Notes under the pieces: model-generated
The model's database searches: none
Told to the model about the DNA's origin: nothing
What the model saw: only the letters and a program-made list of their open reading frames with translations
Assembly: GCA_036002485.1 (NCBI GenBank)
Contig: DASYTI010000209.1
Coordinates: 1 to 33,023 of the forward strand
Direction of reading: 5' to 3'
From: Candidatus Methylomirabilota bacterium
GTDB taxonomy: Bacteria > Methylomirabilota > Methylomirabilia > Rokubacteriales > CSP1-6
DNA: 33,023 nucleotides
Shown: positions 8,045-16,882 of the stretch, in pieces
How the letters are laid out: every line of letters begins with the position of its first letter
Position numbering within the stretch: the stretch's first letter is position 1
Program-made: the position numbers and the translations under genes

Positions 8045-9105
8045 GCGGTCTTGTCCCCCGGCCGACGGAGTCCAAGTCCCACCGCGACGGCGAGGAAGGG
8101 GGCCATCTGGTCGAGCTCTTCCGTGGTGAATTCGGCCCCCTCGTACTCGATGTGCGCGAGGGGGCGGGCGATCTCCACGGGAACCCCCCAGGACGAGGAG
8201 AGGAACTCGTCGATGCCGGCGAGACGGGCGCAACCCCCCGACAGGACGATGCGGGCGATGCGCTCTGACTCGGCCGTGGAAGCGAAATAGTCGAAGGTGC
8301 GCTGCACCTCGAGCGACAGATCGCGGGACACGGCTTCGAGCGCGGGCACGAGGTCGTCCCAGGCCACGCCGACCTCCTGTCCCTGCTTGGCCGCCTCGGC
8401 CTTCTCGAACGGAATGTTGAGGCGCTGGGCGATGGCCTGGGTGTAGTTGTGGCCGCCGAAGGGAACGTCGCGCGCGAAGATCGAGGCGCCGCCGCGGACG
8501 ACGTTGGTCTTCATGACGGTCGCCCCGATGTCGATGAGGGCCACCGCCTCATCGGCGCCGCCTTCCGGGTGATTGAGCTCCCACTGGTTCTGGATGGCGA
8601 ACGCGTCGAGATCGACGACGAGGGCCTCGAGCCCCGCCTGTTCCACGGCGGCCACGTACTCCAGGACCTTGACCTTCTTGACGGCGACGAGCACGACCGA
8701 CATCGCGTTCACGGATTCGCCCACGACCTGGTAGTCGAGGAACACGTCGTCCACCGCGAAGGGGATGTGATGCTCGGCCTCGAGGGTGATGGCGTCCGCG
8801 AGCTCCTTGGCCGTGACCCTCGGCAGGGGCACGCGCTTCACGATGCCCTCGCGCCCCGAGACGGAAATCGCGGCGGCCGTGTTCGTGATGCCCGCCTTCT
8901 GCACACACTCGCGGATCGCGTCGCTGACGAGCCCGGGCTCCTTGATGCTGCCCTCGCTGATCACGTCTCGGGGGAGGGGTACCTGGGCGAAGGCTTTGAG
9001 GGCATAGCCCGCCTTGCCCTCGACCAGCTCGATCGCCTTGACCGAGCTCGAACCGATATCGAGTCCGAACGTGAGGGGCCTCTTTCCCAGTCCAAAAAGC
9101 GCCAT
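8041..9105 (-). CDS. pilM: Type IV pilus actin-like assembly ATPase PilM
   Basis: A 354-residue cytoplasmic actin/FtsA-fold protein that binds ATP and the N-terminal tail of PilN. The phosphate-binding motifs are visible as LTFGLDIGSSSVKAIEL (residues 11-27), VALIDIGATVMKTNVV (about 190-205) and IVLSGGCARLAGIDEFL (about 288-304). It is the first gene of the pilMNOPQ-aroCB operon. A consensus sigma-70 promoter lies about 100 bp upstream (-10 at 9207-9212). The stop overlaps the pilN start by 4 bp. All family hallmarks are intact. Confidence 0.95.
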   Translation of the reverse strand: MALFGLGKRPLTFGLDIGSSSVKAIELVEGKAGYALKAFAQVPLPRDVISEGSIKEPGLVSDAIRECVQKAGITNTAAAISVSGREGIVKRVPLPRVTAKELADAITLEAEHHIPFAVDDVFLDYQVVGESVNAMSVVLVAVKKVKVLEYVAAVEQAGLEALVVDLDAFAIQNQWELNHPEGGADEAVALIDIGATVMKTNVVRGGASIFARDVPFGGHNYTQAIAQRLNIPFEKAEAAKQGQEVGVAWDDLVPALEAVSRDLSLEVQRTFDYFASTAESERIARIVLSGGCARLAGIDEFLSSSWGVPVEIARPLAHIEYEGAEFTTEELDQMAPFLAVAVGLGLRRPGDKTA

Positions 9106-9206
9106 GTCGGCTCCCGATCCTGCTGGCCGCCGACCCTCCGGGGGGTTTCCCGCGGCCGCCTGCGGGTTGGCCTGCTCACCCGTAAAAATTGCTGACTAGC
9201 ACGTAG

Positions 9207-9235
9207 CTTATATGCTGGCTCGGGGAAAGTGTCAA
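9207..9235 (-). promoter_or_regulatory. Sigma-70 promoter for pilM operon
   Basis: Read on the minus strand, TTGACA (9230-9235) is followed by a 17-bp spacer and TATAAG (9207-9212). This is a perfect -35 and a 5/6 -10. Transcription should start near 9200, giving an untranslated leader of about 95 nt with GC-rich inverted segments before the pilM ATG at 9105. The surrounding 9106-9302 interval contains no gene. Confidence 0.8.
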
Positions 9236-9302
9236 CAGTTTGACGCTACAATAGGAAGGGGCACCCCGGAATGGTTTCCCCGACCCGTTGGGGAAATTCG
9301 CG

Positions 9303-10487
9303 CTAGTCGGGTAATTCCCGGTATGACCCGGGCTTGAGCAGCCAGCCAAAAGGAATGAGGCTATCGCCGCTCCGGGAAGCCGCGCAATCGAAGCGGATCG
9401 CGGGCCCGCCGCCCGCTCGATCGATGGCGGTGGCTCCGCCGCGGACGCTCTGGGCCACCACCTGGCCTTCGACACCTCCAGGAGAGGTTCCGCGATACGC
9501 GAACCCGTCGAGGGCATAGGCGAGTCCACGCAGCCGAGCGTCGCCGGAGATCTCCAGTGTGCCGGAGACGATCATCCATCCGCGAAAGACGCCGGCCCCG
9601 CCGCCCAGCACCACGCGCGCGAGATCGCTAGCGGGTGTCGCGTTGGAGATCGGGGCGCCACTCGCCGTGTCCACGAAGACGAGCCCATCGCGAGGCGGAC
9701 TCGCGCCGTCGAAGGCGACGTTCCCGCGATAGTAGGTGCCGCGCGCCTGGGCCATGCGCCGCAGCGTGGCGAGCTCGGCGTCGGTGAAAGCCCACGCCCG
9801 CGCGTCTTGCCCCGGCTGCCCCTGGGCGATGTCGCTCGCCTGGTTGGGTATCGCATTGCCGTCGGCGCCCCAGACATCGGCACCCGGAGCCATGACGGCG
9901 GAGCCGCTCGTCCACGCCCCGAGCTTGGCGCCGCACGTGGTGTCGCCGCGGGCGTCCGCCGCGGCGCCCGCGGTGACCTGGAGCCCTCCTCCGGCGCAGA
10001 GCGCGCACGGCGCACTGTCGGCCGGCGCGCGCAGCCGCATGATGGTGGCGACGACGCGGTGATGCGCTTTCGCCCGCCCGTCTCCCGGATCATCGGTGGG
10101 GATCCAGCCGACGGCGACGATGTCCCGCTCATTGCCGCCTGCCCCGGGGGCCACGGTCAATCGGAACCCGCCCCACGCCACGCCCTCCAAGCTGACGGGC
10201 ACGAGGACGCTGCCGTCATAGGGCGGCGGAATCACGGCGGGAAGAGGGTCGGGGAGACCCTCCGTTGCTCCCGGGTGCGCGAGGGCCCAGATGGCGCGCT
10301 CGAGACCGGCTTCGGCGAGCGCGGCCGCTTGGGCCGCGCGGAGCTGATTGGAGGCGATGCTGGGTTCGGTCGCCGACATCGCCGAGAGCTCGAGGAGGAG
10401 CGAGCCGAGCACGAGAAGCGCGATGAGAGCCACGGGCACCGCAACGCCTCGTTGGTTCCCCAGGAATGACCCTGACCGGCTTCTCAC
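9303..10487 (-). CDS. PilX-like minor pilin / pilus assembly protein
   Basis: A 394-residue membrane-anchored protein with a prepilin-like N terminus: a basic leader ending NQRG (Gly14), then a hydrophobic helix VAVPVALIALLVLGSLLLE at 15-33. There is no Glu at mature position 5, as is common for PilX/GspK-type tip subunits. The rest (about 40-394) is a large extracytoplasmic domain rich in Gly, Ala and beta-prone sequence. It has Cys residues in ADSAPCALCAGGG, TTCGAK and RFDCAAS that could form disulphides. The start is GTG at 10485-10487, overlapping the stop of the upstream PilV-like gene. By position and shape it is the PilX equivalent of the minor-pilin cluster; the exact family is less certain. 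No PilW-like gene lies between it and the PilV-like gene. Confidence 0.75.
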   Translation of the reverse strand: MRSRSGSFLGNQRGVAVPVALIALLVLGSLLLELSAMSATEPSIASNQLRAAQAAALAEAGLERAIWALAHPGATEGLPDPLPAVIPPPYDGSVLVPVSLEGVAWGGFRLTVAPGAGGNERDIVAVGWIPTDDPGDGRAKAHHRVVATIMRLRAPADSAPCALCAGGGLQVTAGAAADARGDTTCGAKLGAWTSGSAVMAPGADVWGADGNAIPNQASDIAQGQPGQDARAWAFTDAELATLRRMAQARGTYYRGNVAFDGASPPRDGLVFVDTASGAPISNATPASDLARVVLGGGAGVFRGWMIVSGTLEISGDARLRGLAYALDGFAYRGTSPGGVEGQVVAQSVRGGATAIDRAGGGPAIRFDCAASRSGDSLIPFGWLLKPGSYRELPD

Positions 10488-10939
10488 CGCTCGGCGACGA
10501 GGGTCGTCAGCGAGATCGTCTTGTCGGTCGAGGCCATGCCCACGGCGCTGACCGGGCGATAGGAGACGCGCACCGTGATCTGACGGAGGCGCGGCGAGAC
10601 AATACCGGCGCAGCCGGACGACGCCGTGCAGTCCGAGATCCTGACTTCGCGACGGAAGGCGCCATAGGGTGGAGCCAGAGGGGACTCGTCAAGAAAGGTG
10701 GGCCGCCCGGCGGCGCGGGGTGCCGCGGCGGGGTGCCCTGAGACGCCGAGGCGATCCAGGGGCGGGCTCGAGCTCCAGGCCGCGGCGCGCGCTTCCTCGA
10801 GGCGCGCCAAGGCCAGAAAGGTCGCGGTCGAGAGCTGGCTACCCTCGCTGACCGCCGCCCCGGACACGGGGATCGATGAGGCGAGCGCGGTGAGTCCTAG
10901 GGCGAGGACGGCAACGGCGGTGAGGACGTCCGCCAGCAC
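10484..10939 (-). CDS. PilV/GspI-like minor pilin, lacking a visible leader
   Basis: A 151-residue protein whose first 24 residues (LADVLTAVAVLALGLTAL...) match the hydrophobic N-terminal helix of PilV/GspI minor pilins. The rest resembles their short globular domain, including LARLEEARA and two Cys in CTASSGC. The only supported start is GTG at 10937-10939, 6 bp after the TGA of the preceding FimT-like gene and in the same frame. This start omits the basic leader and the Gly-Phe cleavage site expected of a prepilin; the usual Glu5 position is Asp. The leader may have been lost to an indel or assembly error, or the protein may enter the membrane without PilD processing. It overlaps the next gene by 4 bp (GTGA). 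Confidence 0.7.
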   Translation of the reverse strand: MLADVLTAVAVLALGLTALASSIPVSGAAVSEGSQLSTATFLALARLEEARAAAWSSSPPLDRLGVSGHPAAAPRAAGRPTFLDESPLAPPYGAFRREVRISDCTASSGCAGIVSPRLRQITVRVSYRPVSAVGMASTDKTISLTTLVAER

Positions 10940-10945
10940 CGAGCT

Positions 10946-11464
10946 TCAGGGACCAATGACAACGCGACCCGAGGCGGACACCGTGACGGTCAGCGAGGCC
11001 GTGGCGTGGGTCACGGTGTAGGTCGCCGCCGGCGTCGCCGCGCCCAGGTAGTTGAAGACAGGATCGGCCGTGGTCGAGAGCGTGATATTGTCCGGCGCCG
11101 GAATATTTCCCAAGCCGTCGGTGCCCGGCCCGAGCCACACCGCTCCCCCGCAGCCGCCCAAGTGATAGTGCATGGCGCTGGCCGTGATATGGACGCACAC
11201 GTTCCCGTTTCGCTGGAGCGCGAGCTGCCGACCTTGGTTGAGGTAGGCCGCGATATCCGAAGCGGCACCCCGCACCATGGCCGTGCGGTAGTAGCTCAGG
11301 AAATAGGGCGTCGAGAAGGTGGCGAGCACGCCTATCACGGCGAGAAGCACGATGAGCTCGGGCAGGCTGAAGCCGCGCTGGCGCTGCCGGCGCCCCGCCC
11401 GAAGCTGGCTGGTGTCTTGCCCGCTGCTGCAGTGATCGTCCAGGCGTCCGATTTGTGTGCTCAT
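10946..11464 (-). CDS. FimT/GspH-type minor pilin
   Basis: A 172-residue class III prepilin. The cleavage site is RG|FSLPELIVLLAVIGVLA, with Gly31, Phe32 and the conserved Glu36 (mature Glu5). The mature part has the GspH/FimT pattern: the N-terminal helix, then RGAASDIAAYLNQGRQLALQRN, then a beta-rich domain ending GRVVIGP. Two Cys are present (in NVCVH and GGCGG). The 31-residue leader is long compared with the usual 6-20 and has no strong Shine-Dalgarno before its ATG (11462-11464). FimT proteins initiate pilus assembly or, in some species, bind DNA for uptake; the latter is untested here. It starts the minor-pilin group FimT-PilV-PilX, 49 bp after pilD. Confidence 0.85.
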   Translation of the reverse strand: MSTQIGRLDDHCSSGQDTSQLRAGRRQRQRGFSLPELIVLLAVIGVLATFSTPYFLSYYRTAMVRGAASDIAAYLNQGRQLALQRNGNVCVHITASAMHYHLGGCGGAVWLGPGTDGLGNIPAPDNITLSTTADPVFNYLGAATPAATYTVTHATASLTVTVSASGRVVIGP

Positions 11465-11513
11465 TTCACATCTAAATAAGCAAGAAAGGGGCCAGTATGC
11501 CTTGGGCCCCAGG

Positions 11514-12287
11514 TCAACCGCCCAGATACCAGGCGAGGAGGGGCCGTCCCCACAGGAGGCTGACCACGCCCCCGAGAGCCAGGAAAGGGCCGAAAGGAAT
11601 GGCGGCCTTCCGGCCCTTTCGGCCCGTGGCCAGCAACGCGATGGCCACGGCGCCTCCGCTCCAGACGCCTATCAGGATGGCCAGGAGGGCCAGCTTCCAG
11701 CCAAGGAAGGCGCCGATCATGGCTCCGAGCTTCGGGTCGCCCCCGCCCATGCCCCGGCCCGCCGTCAGAAGAATGATCAAGACGAAGGGACCGCCCCCAA
11801 CCACGATGCCCAGCAAAACGTCGAGCCAGCCCTGTGGACTGCCCAGCAGACTCAGCATGGCTCCGACCACGATCCCGGGGAGCGTGATGATGTCCGGGAT
11901 GATCTGGTGGTCTAGGTCGATCCCGCTGATCACCACGAGGGCGGCCGAGAAGATGATGGCCGCCACGAGGTCGAGAACGGTCACGGCGCGCCAGGCCGCC
12001 AGGGCGAAGAGAAGGCCGGTCAGCAGCTCGACGGCTGGATAGCGCCATGAGATGGGATTGTGACAGGCGCGGCACCGGGCGCGCAGCACGAGCCACGAAA
12101 CGACCGGGATGTTGTCGTACCACCGAATCGGGGTGCCACATGCGGGGCACGCGGATGGTGGGTGAACGATGCTGCGCTCCATGGGCAAGCGCGCAATCAC
12201 GACATTGAGGAAGCTCCCGATGATGAGGCCGAAGAGAAAGCACATGCCCTCGAGGAAGAGGGGCGGAAGCACGGAGTGATTGTACAA
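11514..12287 (-). CDS. pilD: Prepilin peptidase / N-methyltransferase PilD
   Basis: An inner-membrane aspartic protease that removes prepilin leaders and N-methylates the new first residue. Near the N terminus is GLIIGSFLNVVIARLP. It is followed by the four-Cys cytoplasmic domain (CPACG...CRACHNP), in which both CxxC pairs are intact. The catalytic aspartates lie in GIDLDHQIIPD and GGGDPKLGA. About seven further hydrophobic segments follow. The start is uncertain. TTG at 12285-12287 is preferred (257 residues) because GGAG lies 9 bases upstream and because starts further upstream would lie inside or beyond the pilA1 terminator hairpin (12329-12360). ATG at 12243-12245 is the alternative. Being behind a terminator, pilD may depend on read-through. 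Confidence 0.92.
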   Translation of the reverse strand: MYNHSVLPPLFLEGMCFLFGLIIGSFLNVVIARLPMERSIVHPPSACPACGTPIRWYDNIPVVSWLVLRARCRACHNPISWRYPAVELLTGLLFALAAWRAVTVLDLVAAIIFSAALVVISGIDLDHQIIPDIITLPGIVVGAMLSLLGSPQGWLDVLLGIVVGGGPFVLIILLTAGRGMGGGDPKLGAMIGAFLGWKLALLAILIGVWSGGAVAIALLATGRKGRKAAIPFGPFLALGGVVSLLWGRPLLAWYLGG

Positions 12288-12328
12288 GATGCGAAGCTCC
12301 GCCGACGCTCGTGAGGTGGGAAAAGACG

Positions 12329-12360
12329 CGACGAGGGAGGGGGTGACCCCTCCCTCGTCG
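12329..12360 (-). terminator. Intrinsic terminator of first pilin gene
   Basis: A perfect 14-bp stem (12329-12342 with 12347-12360) with a GTGA loop lies 25 bp beyond the pilin stop. On the minus strand the stem is followed a few bases later by TTTT. Confidence 0.8.
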
Positions 12361-12384
12361 GTGTTGGTCGTGTCGAGGGCGACT

Positions 12385-12807
12385 CTACGGAACCGTGATG
12401 GTGGTGCCGTCGCCGTTGGCGGTGATGGAGAAGGTTCCGGTGGTGCTGGAGGTGTAGGTGTAGGTTCCCGACCATGCCGGCGAGCCGCCCGGGGGCGGGG
12501 TCGGAATGTTGGCCATGAACGGGCCTGCGGTCTGTCCGAGGCCATTGGTCGTGGCCTGAGTCAGATCGGTGAGAGCCGCGGGCAGCGCCCCCATGTGGGC
12601 GGTGAACAGGCTCACCGATGATCCCATGGTCCGGGCGTCCGCCTGTGCCTTGGCGACTCGCGCGCGGGTCTGGACGTTGGCGTAGAGCGGGATGGCGATG
12701 GCCGCGAGAATGCCAATGATAGCCACCACGATCATCAGCTCGATAAGCGTGAAGCCGGCCTGGCTACCCTGGCGCGGCCTCCGCTCTGTATGGTATTTAC
12801 TCAACAT
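12385..12807 (-). CDS. pilA: Major-type pilin, copy 1
   Basis: A 140-residue type IVa-like pilin. An 18-residue leader ends in QAG before the canonical [22 protein letters not shown], with Glu5 present. The mature protein of 122 residues is short, has no Cys and hence no disulphide-bonded D region. It ends in a Thr/Ser/Gly-rich beta segment ([15 protein letters not shown]... TTITVP), which recalls GspG-type pseudopilins. The ATG is preceded by AGGGG at 7 bases. A sigma-54 promoter lies about 76 bp upstream and a strong terminator follows, so it is probably monocistronic. By eye, the mature protein differs from copy 2 at only 7 of 122 positions. Confidence 0.93.
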   Translation of the reverse strand: MLSKYHTERRPRQGSQAGFTLIELMIVVAIIGILAAIAIPLYANVQTRARVAKAQADARTMGSSVSLFTAHMGALPAALTDLTQATTNGLGQTAGPFMANIPTPPPGGSPAWSGTYTYTSSTTGTFSITANGDGTTITVP

Positions 12808-12882
12808 GTGTTGTCCCCTTTTAGAAAGGGCCGCATGCTAGGCCCAAAATGAATAAATGACTCCACTCCAGGACCACTCGGT

Positions 12883-12898
12883 AGCACGGTCAGTGCCA
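12883..12898 (-). promoter_or_regulatory. Sigma-54 (-24/-12) promoter of pilin copy 1
   Basis: On the minus strand the sequence reads TGGCAC-TGACC-GTGCT. The -24 hexamer is a perfect consensus, and the GC of the -12 element is at the correct spacing (GTGC instead of TTGC). Transcription should begin near 12872. The pilR gene for a sigma-54 activator lies nearby. Confidence 0.85.
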
Positions 12899-13056
12899 AA
12901 GAGGCTCCGGATCAAGCCAGGGACACTCCATTTTTAACGGACTCTTACGATGACTTTTCTTTCAATCCTTCCTCGAGCCATGCACGCGGAGGCCCGAGGC
13001 TGACAAATTGGGGAATTCGGAGTTCCGAGGAATGTCATTCGAGCCCACCCAAGCAA

Positions 13057-13087
13057 GACGGGGGAAGGCTTTTGGCCTTCCCCCGTC
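13057..13087 (-). terminator. Intrinsic terminator of second pilin gene
   Basis: A perfect 13-bp stem (13057-13069 with 13075-13087) with a 5-base loop lies 39 bp beyond the pilin stop. The minus-strand continuation is only weakly T-rich (TTGCTTGGG). Confidence 0.75.
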
Positions 13088-13126
13088 ATAGCGGCGCGAC
13101 TGGTGATGCAGGCGCGCGAGGGTCGC

Positions 13127-13546
<420 letters not shown>

Positions 13547-13820
13547 CGCTTCGTATCCCCCATGAAGTTAAGGGTCTCCTGGACCCGATATGAGAACTGG
13601 CTGCTTCTGGTCCTGCGGAAGCACTTTCAGTGCCACCTGTCCAAGAGCGCGACACATGTCAGCATTCCGACGTGACACACCGTTCGCGAGGCAAAATGAA
13701 TTGCTAAATACCTGAAAGTTCTGGCGCGGAGAATTTGGGCCACCGCGCCCGCGGAGCTCCTCGACGCCATGCGCGCCCGACGATGCTGACACGTCCTGTT
13801 ACTCGAACGGCCAAAGACTG
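13547..13820. other. Regulatory region upstream of pilin copy 2
   Basis: This 274-bp gap between pilR and the pilin has no credible gene; a 74-codon minus-strand frame overlaps the promoter and has no recognisable features. It holds a sigma-54 promoter (13619-13635), several TGTC/GACA elements at 13636-13680 including GACA-TG-TGTC on the minus strand, and a lower-GC stretch at about 13690-13740 that could bend or bind an activator. PilR sites in Pseudomonas contain repeated TGTC elements, so this is a plausible PilR enhancer. That is inference. Confidence 0.55.
13619..13635 (-). promoter_or_regulatory. Sigma-54 (-24/-12) promoter of pilin copy 2
   Basis: The minus strand reads TGGCAC-TGAAA-GTGCTT, almost identical to the promoter of copy 1 (TGGCAC-TGACC-GTGCTA). 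The predicted start is near 13609, about 63 nt before the ATG. Confidence 0.87.
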
Positions 13821-15218
13821 TCAGGCATCCCCTCCCGATCCTTTGCGGACGAGGCTGTGTTTCTGGAGCTTGTAGCGGAACTGGCGAAAAGTCATCTTGA
13901 GCAGCTCGGCCGCCTTCGTCTGCACTCCTCCTGTACGATCGAGGGCCCGCTGGAGATACCCGCGTTCGATGGTGTCGAGGGTCGCCTCCAGGTCGAGCCC
14001 GTCCTCGGGCAGCTCCACCGCTTCCATGCCTTTGACCGGGCGCTCCCGTCGTAGCGTCTCCGGCAGCGAGTCCACCCCGAGCATGTCCCCCGCCCCCAGG
14101 ACGATGGCCCTTTCGAGCACGTTCTCCAGCTCGCGGATATTGCCCGGCCAGTGGTATCGCTCGAGGACACCCATGGCGTCTGGCGCGACGCCGCGCGCCC
14201 CCTTGCCGAGCTCCTTGCCGAATTTCTGCAGGAAGTGCGCGACGAGCAGGGGGATGTCTTCGCGCCGCTCGCGAAGCGGGGGCAGCTGAATCGGGATCAC
14301 GTTCAGCCGGTAGTAGAGGTCCTCCCGGAGCACGCCGTCCCTCACGGCGTCCTCGAGATTGCGGTTGGAGGCGGCGATGAGCCGCACATCGGTCTTCATG
14401 TCCTTCGTGTCGCCCACGCGCCGGATCTCGCGGGTCTGAATGGCCCGGAGGAGCTTGACCTGGAGCAAGGGCGGGATCTCGGTGATTTCGTCGAGAAACA
14501 GGGTGCCGCCTTCGCCCGCCGAGAAGAGGCCGATCTTGTTCGACACGGCGCCCGTGAAGGCGCCCCGGACATGGCCGAAGAGCTCGGACTCCATGAGCCC
14601 TTCGGGGATGGCCCCGCAGTTGACCGACACGAAGGGCTTGTCCCGGCGAAGGCTGTTGAAGTGGATGGCCCGCGCCACCAGCTCCTTGCCTGTCCCGCTC
14701 TCGCCCGTGATCATGGCCGTGGAGGGGCTGTCGGAGATCTTGCGGATGGTGTCGAAGACTTCGAGGATCCGCCCGCTCTTGCCGATGATGTTTTCGAAGC
14801 GGTGCTGCGTCTCCAGCTGCTTCCGCAGATAGAGGTTCTCGTCTCGCAGCCGCTTGCGCTCGAGGGCATTGCGGACGATGAGGCTGACTTCATCCAGCTT
14901 GAAGGGCTTGGTGATGTAGTCGTAGGCTCCGAGCTTCATCGCTTCGACGGCCGTCTCGGTGGAAGCGACGGCCGTGATGACGATCACGGCCATGTCCGGG
15001 GAGATCTCCTTGGCCGCCCGCAGCACCTGCAGCCCGTCGACCTTGGGCATGCGCAGGTCAGTGATGACGGCGTCCGTGGCGTCACGGCGAAGCGCCTCGA
15101 TGGCCGCCTCGCCGCCCGCGGCGGTGACGACGTCATACCCTTCCTTCTCCAGGGTGATGGAGAGGAGGTCCCGCATGCTCTTTTCATCATCGACCACGAG
15201 CACACGGGCCTTGGCCAT
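13821..15218 (-). CDS. pilR: Sigma-54-dependent response regulator PilR
   Basis: A 465-residue NtrC-family activator. The receiver domain (1-120) has the acidic pair VVDDE, the phosphoacceptor Asp54 (in VITDLRMPK) and Lys104 (in YITKPF). The AAA+ domain (about 143-375) has Walker A GESGTGKE at 172-179, the sigma-54 contact loop GAFTGA at 219-224 and Walker B GTLFLDE at 238-244. The C-terminal Fis-type helix-turn-helix includes [20 protein letters not shown]. All residues needed for sigma-54 activation are present. It starts 12 bp after pilS and lies next to two pilin genes with -24/-12 promoters, so it is very likely the PilR that turns on pilin transcription. Its stop is 274 bp from the nearest pilin start. 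Confidence 0.95.
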   Translation of the reverse strand: MAKARVLVVDDEKSMRDLLSITLEKEGYDVVTAAGGEAAIEALRRDATDAVITDLRMPKVDGLQVLRAAKEISPDMAVIVITAVASTETAVEAMKLGAYDYITKPFKLDEVSLIVRNALERKRLRDENLYLRKQLETQHRFENIIGKSGRILEVFDTIRKISDSPSTAMITGESGTGKELVARAIHFNSLRRDKPFVSVNCGAIPEGLMESELFGHVRGAFTGAVSNKIGLFSAGEGGTLFLDEITEIPPLLQVKLLRAIQTREIRRVGDTKDMKTDVRLIAASNRNLEDAVRDGVLREDLYYRLNVIPIQLPPLRERREDIPLLVAHFLQKFGKELGKGARGVAPDAMGVLERYHWPGNIRELENVLERAIVLGAGDMLGVDSLPETLRRERPVKGMEAVELPEDGLDLEATLDTIERGYLQRALDRTGGVQTKAAELLKMTFRQFRYKLQKHSLVRKGSGGDA

Positions 15219-15230
15219 GATGGCCTGATG

Positions 15231-16877
15231 CTACACCGCGCCGTCCGTGGACGGAAGCGTTAGGGTGAAGGTGGCACCGGCGCTCGGCGCGCTCCGCACC
15301 TCCACGTGGCCCCCGTGGTCCTGGGCGACGCGGTAGACGAGGGCCAGGCCGATGCCGCTGCCCTCGGCTTTGGTCGAGAAGAACGGCTCGAAGATGTGGG
15401 GCAGGTCGGCGTCGGCAATGCCGTGGCCCGTGTCTCCGACCCAGAGCTGCAATCGCCGGGATGCCTCGCCGGGCAGGAACCGCGCCCCCACGCGGAGCTC
15501 GCCGCCGTCCTGCATGGCCTGCACGGCATTGATACAGAGGTTCCAGATGGCCTGACGCAGCTGCTGGGAATCCACGCGGGCGGGAAGGCTCTCGCCGTAT
15601 TCGCGAATGACCTTGAGGGGGACGGGGAGGGCACGGTGTTCGATGAGGAGCACGACTTCCTCGAGGAGATCGGCGAGATTGACGTCATGCATGGCCATGG
15701 GCGCGGGCCGGGCGTACTCGAGAAAATCCCGGATGATCCGGTTCAGGCGCTCCGACTCGCGCAACACGATCTCGACCAGCCGGTCCCGCGTCGGATCCTG
15801 GGGCAGCTCCCTGACCAGGGCCTCGATGGCTCCCGACAGCGAGGCCAGGGGATTGCGGATCTCGTGGGCGATGTTCGCCGACAATCTTCCGATGGTGGCC
15901 AGCCGGTCCGCCTGACGGACGTGCTGCTCCATGCGCTTGATCGAGGAGAGATCCTGGCAGACGCCGATCAGACCGACGGCCTCCCCGCCGCCCGACCGGA
16001 GTGACCAGAACGAGATGCCCACGGGGACTTCCTGGCCGTCATGACGGCGCACGCGGATCTCGTAGCGAGGCGACTGCGCCGATGGACTCGCCACGCTCTT
16101 CCGCACCTCGGCGAGATCCACCTCCCGACCGAAGAGGGCCTCCCAGGGCTGGCCGAGCGCCTCCCGCTCGGCCACCCCCGTGATGGACTCGGCGGCGCGG
16201 TTGAAGGCCGTGATGCGCCCCTCGGGGTTGACGGCGATCAGCCCCGAACCGACCGACTGGAAGATGAGGTCGCGGAAGGCCTGCAGGTCGGAGAAGTCCC
16301 GGCGCTGGGTCTCGAGGCTGCGCTGGGCGAGGTAGTACCGCTCGGCCAGGGAGCCGGCGAGGAGGGCGATGGCCATGAGCACGCCCGCGTTGAGAAAGAC
16401 GGTGAGAATCTGGAGCGCGGTCGCCTCGGCGGGCCCGGCCATGCCCAGCCAGGCCAGGACGTGCCGCCCCAGCACCACGGTGACGTAGAGGAAGCCCGCG
16501 AGGCCCGCGGCGGCCAGCCCACCCTGCCGCGCGGCCAGGAAGCACCCCTCCAGCACGGTGAGCACGTAGAGGAAGGTGAACACGGAGCGCGGGCCGCCGC
16601 TGGCCGCGATGATGCCCGTGACGAGGGCGACGTCGACGCCGATCTGCAGCCAGGCGAAGCGGCGGAGATCGATCACGTGCGCGCTGCCCACGAGCAGGAC
16701 GCCGGAGATCAGGGCGGCCGCGAGGGCGGCCGTGGCGAAGGGCAGAAAGTCGAAGTGAAACCCGTCGGCGTACCGGAGCAGCGCCCCCGCCGTCAGCACC
16801 ATGGCCGCCGCGATGAGGCGCGCCCAACCCAGACCTCGCAGGGAGCTCCGGAGCGCCTGAGGCTCTCGCACGGACAC
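15231..16877 (-). CDS. pilS: Sensor histidine kinase PilS
   Basis: A 548-residue membrane histidine kinase, the partner of PilR. Six hydrophobic segments lie between about 18 and 175. A PAS domain (about 197-315, FRDLIFQSVGSGLIAVN...) follows, then the dimerisation/phosphoacceptor helix with His338 in IAHEIRNPL, and a HATPase_c domain (about 420-548) with the N box NLCINAVQAM, G1 DTGHGI and G2 GSGIGLALVYRV. The start is taken as GTG at 16875-16877, 5 bp after the pilC stop; GTG at 16869-16871 is nearly as good. Neither has a clear ribosome-binding site, so coupling to pilC translation is likely. In Pseudomonas, PilS monitors pilin in the inner membrane; the six-segment layout fits that type. 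Confidence 0.93.
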   Translation of the reverse strand: MSVREPQALRSSLRGLGWARLIAAAMVLTAGALLRYADGFHFDFLPFATAALAAALISGVLLVGSAHVIDLRRFAWLQIGVDVALVTGIIAASGGPRSVFTFLYVLTVLEGCFLAARQGGLAAAGLAGFLYVTVVLGRHVLAWLGMAGPAEATALQILTVFLNAGVLMAIALLAGSLAERYYLAQRSLETQRRDFSDLQAFRDLIFQSVGSGLIAVNPEGRITAFNRAAESITGVAEREALGQPWEALFGREVDLAEVRKSVASPSAQSPRYEIRVRRHDGQEVPVGISFWSLRSGGGEAVGLIGVCQDLSSIKRMEQHVRQADRLATIGRLSANIAHEIRNPLASLSGAIEALVRELPQDPTRDRLVEIVLRESERLNRIIRDFLEYARPAPMAMHDVNLADLLEEVVLLIEHRALPVPLKVIREYGESLPARVDSQQLRQAIWNLCINAVQAMQDGGELRVGARFLPGEASRRLQLWVGDTGHGIADADLPHIFEPFFSTKAEGSGIGLALVYRVAQDHGGHVEVRSAPSAGATFTLTLPSTDGAV

Positions 16878-16882
16878 CCGCG

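Larger units (their letters stand above)
12808..13126. other. Intergenic region between the two pilin genes
   Basis: This 319-bp stretch has no convincing gene. From right to left it holds the terminator of pilin copy 2 (13057-13087), about 150 bp of lower-GC sequence, the sigma-54 promoter of copy 1 (12883-12898) and a leader of about 65 nt with the ribosome-binding site. One GTGTC element lies upstream of the promoter and could be part of an activator site. Confidence 0.8.

Noticed and set aside
12117-12130. TGGCAC inside pilD as another sigma-54 site
   Set aside because: The -12 GC is not at the right distance, and the sequence encodes the conserved Cys-rich domain of PilD.
13568-13792. 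A 74-codon minus-strand frame between pilR and the pilin
   Set aside because: It covers the sigma-54 promoter and putative activator sites, has no ribosome-binding site of note and no recognisable feature.
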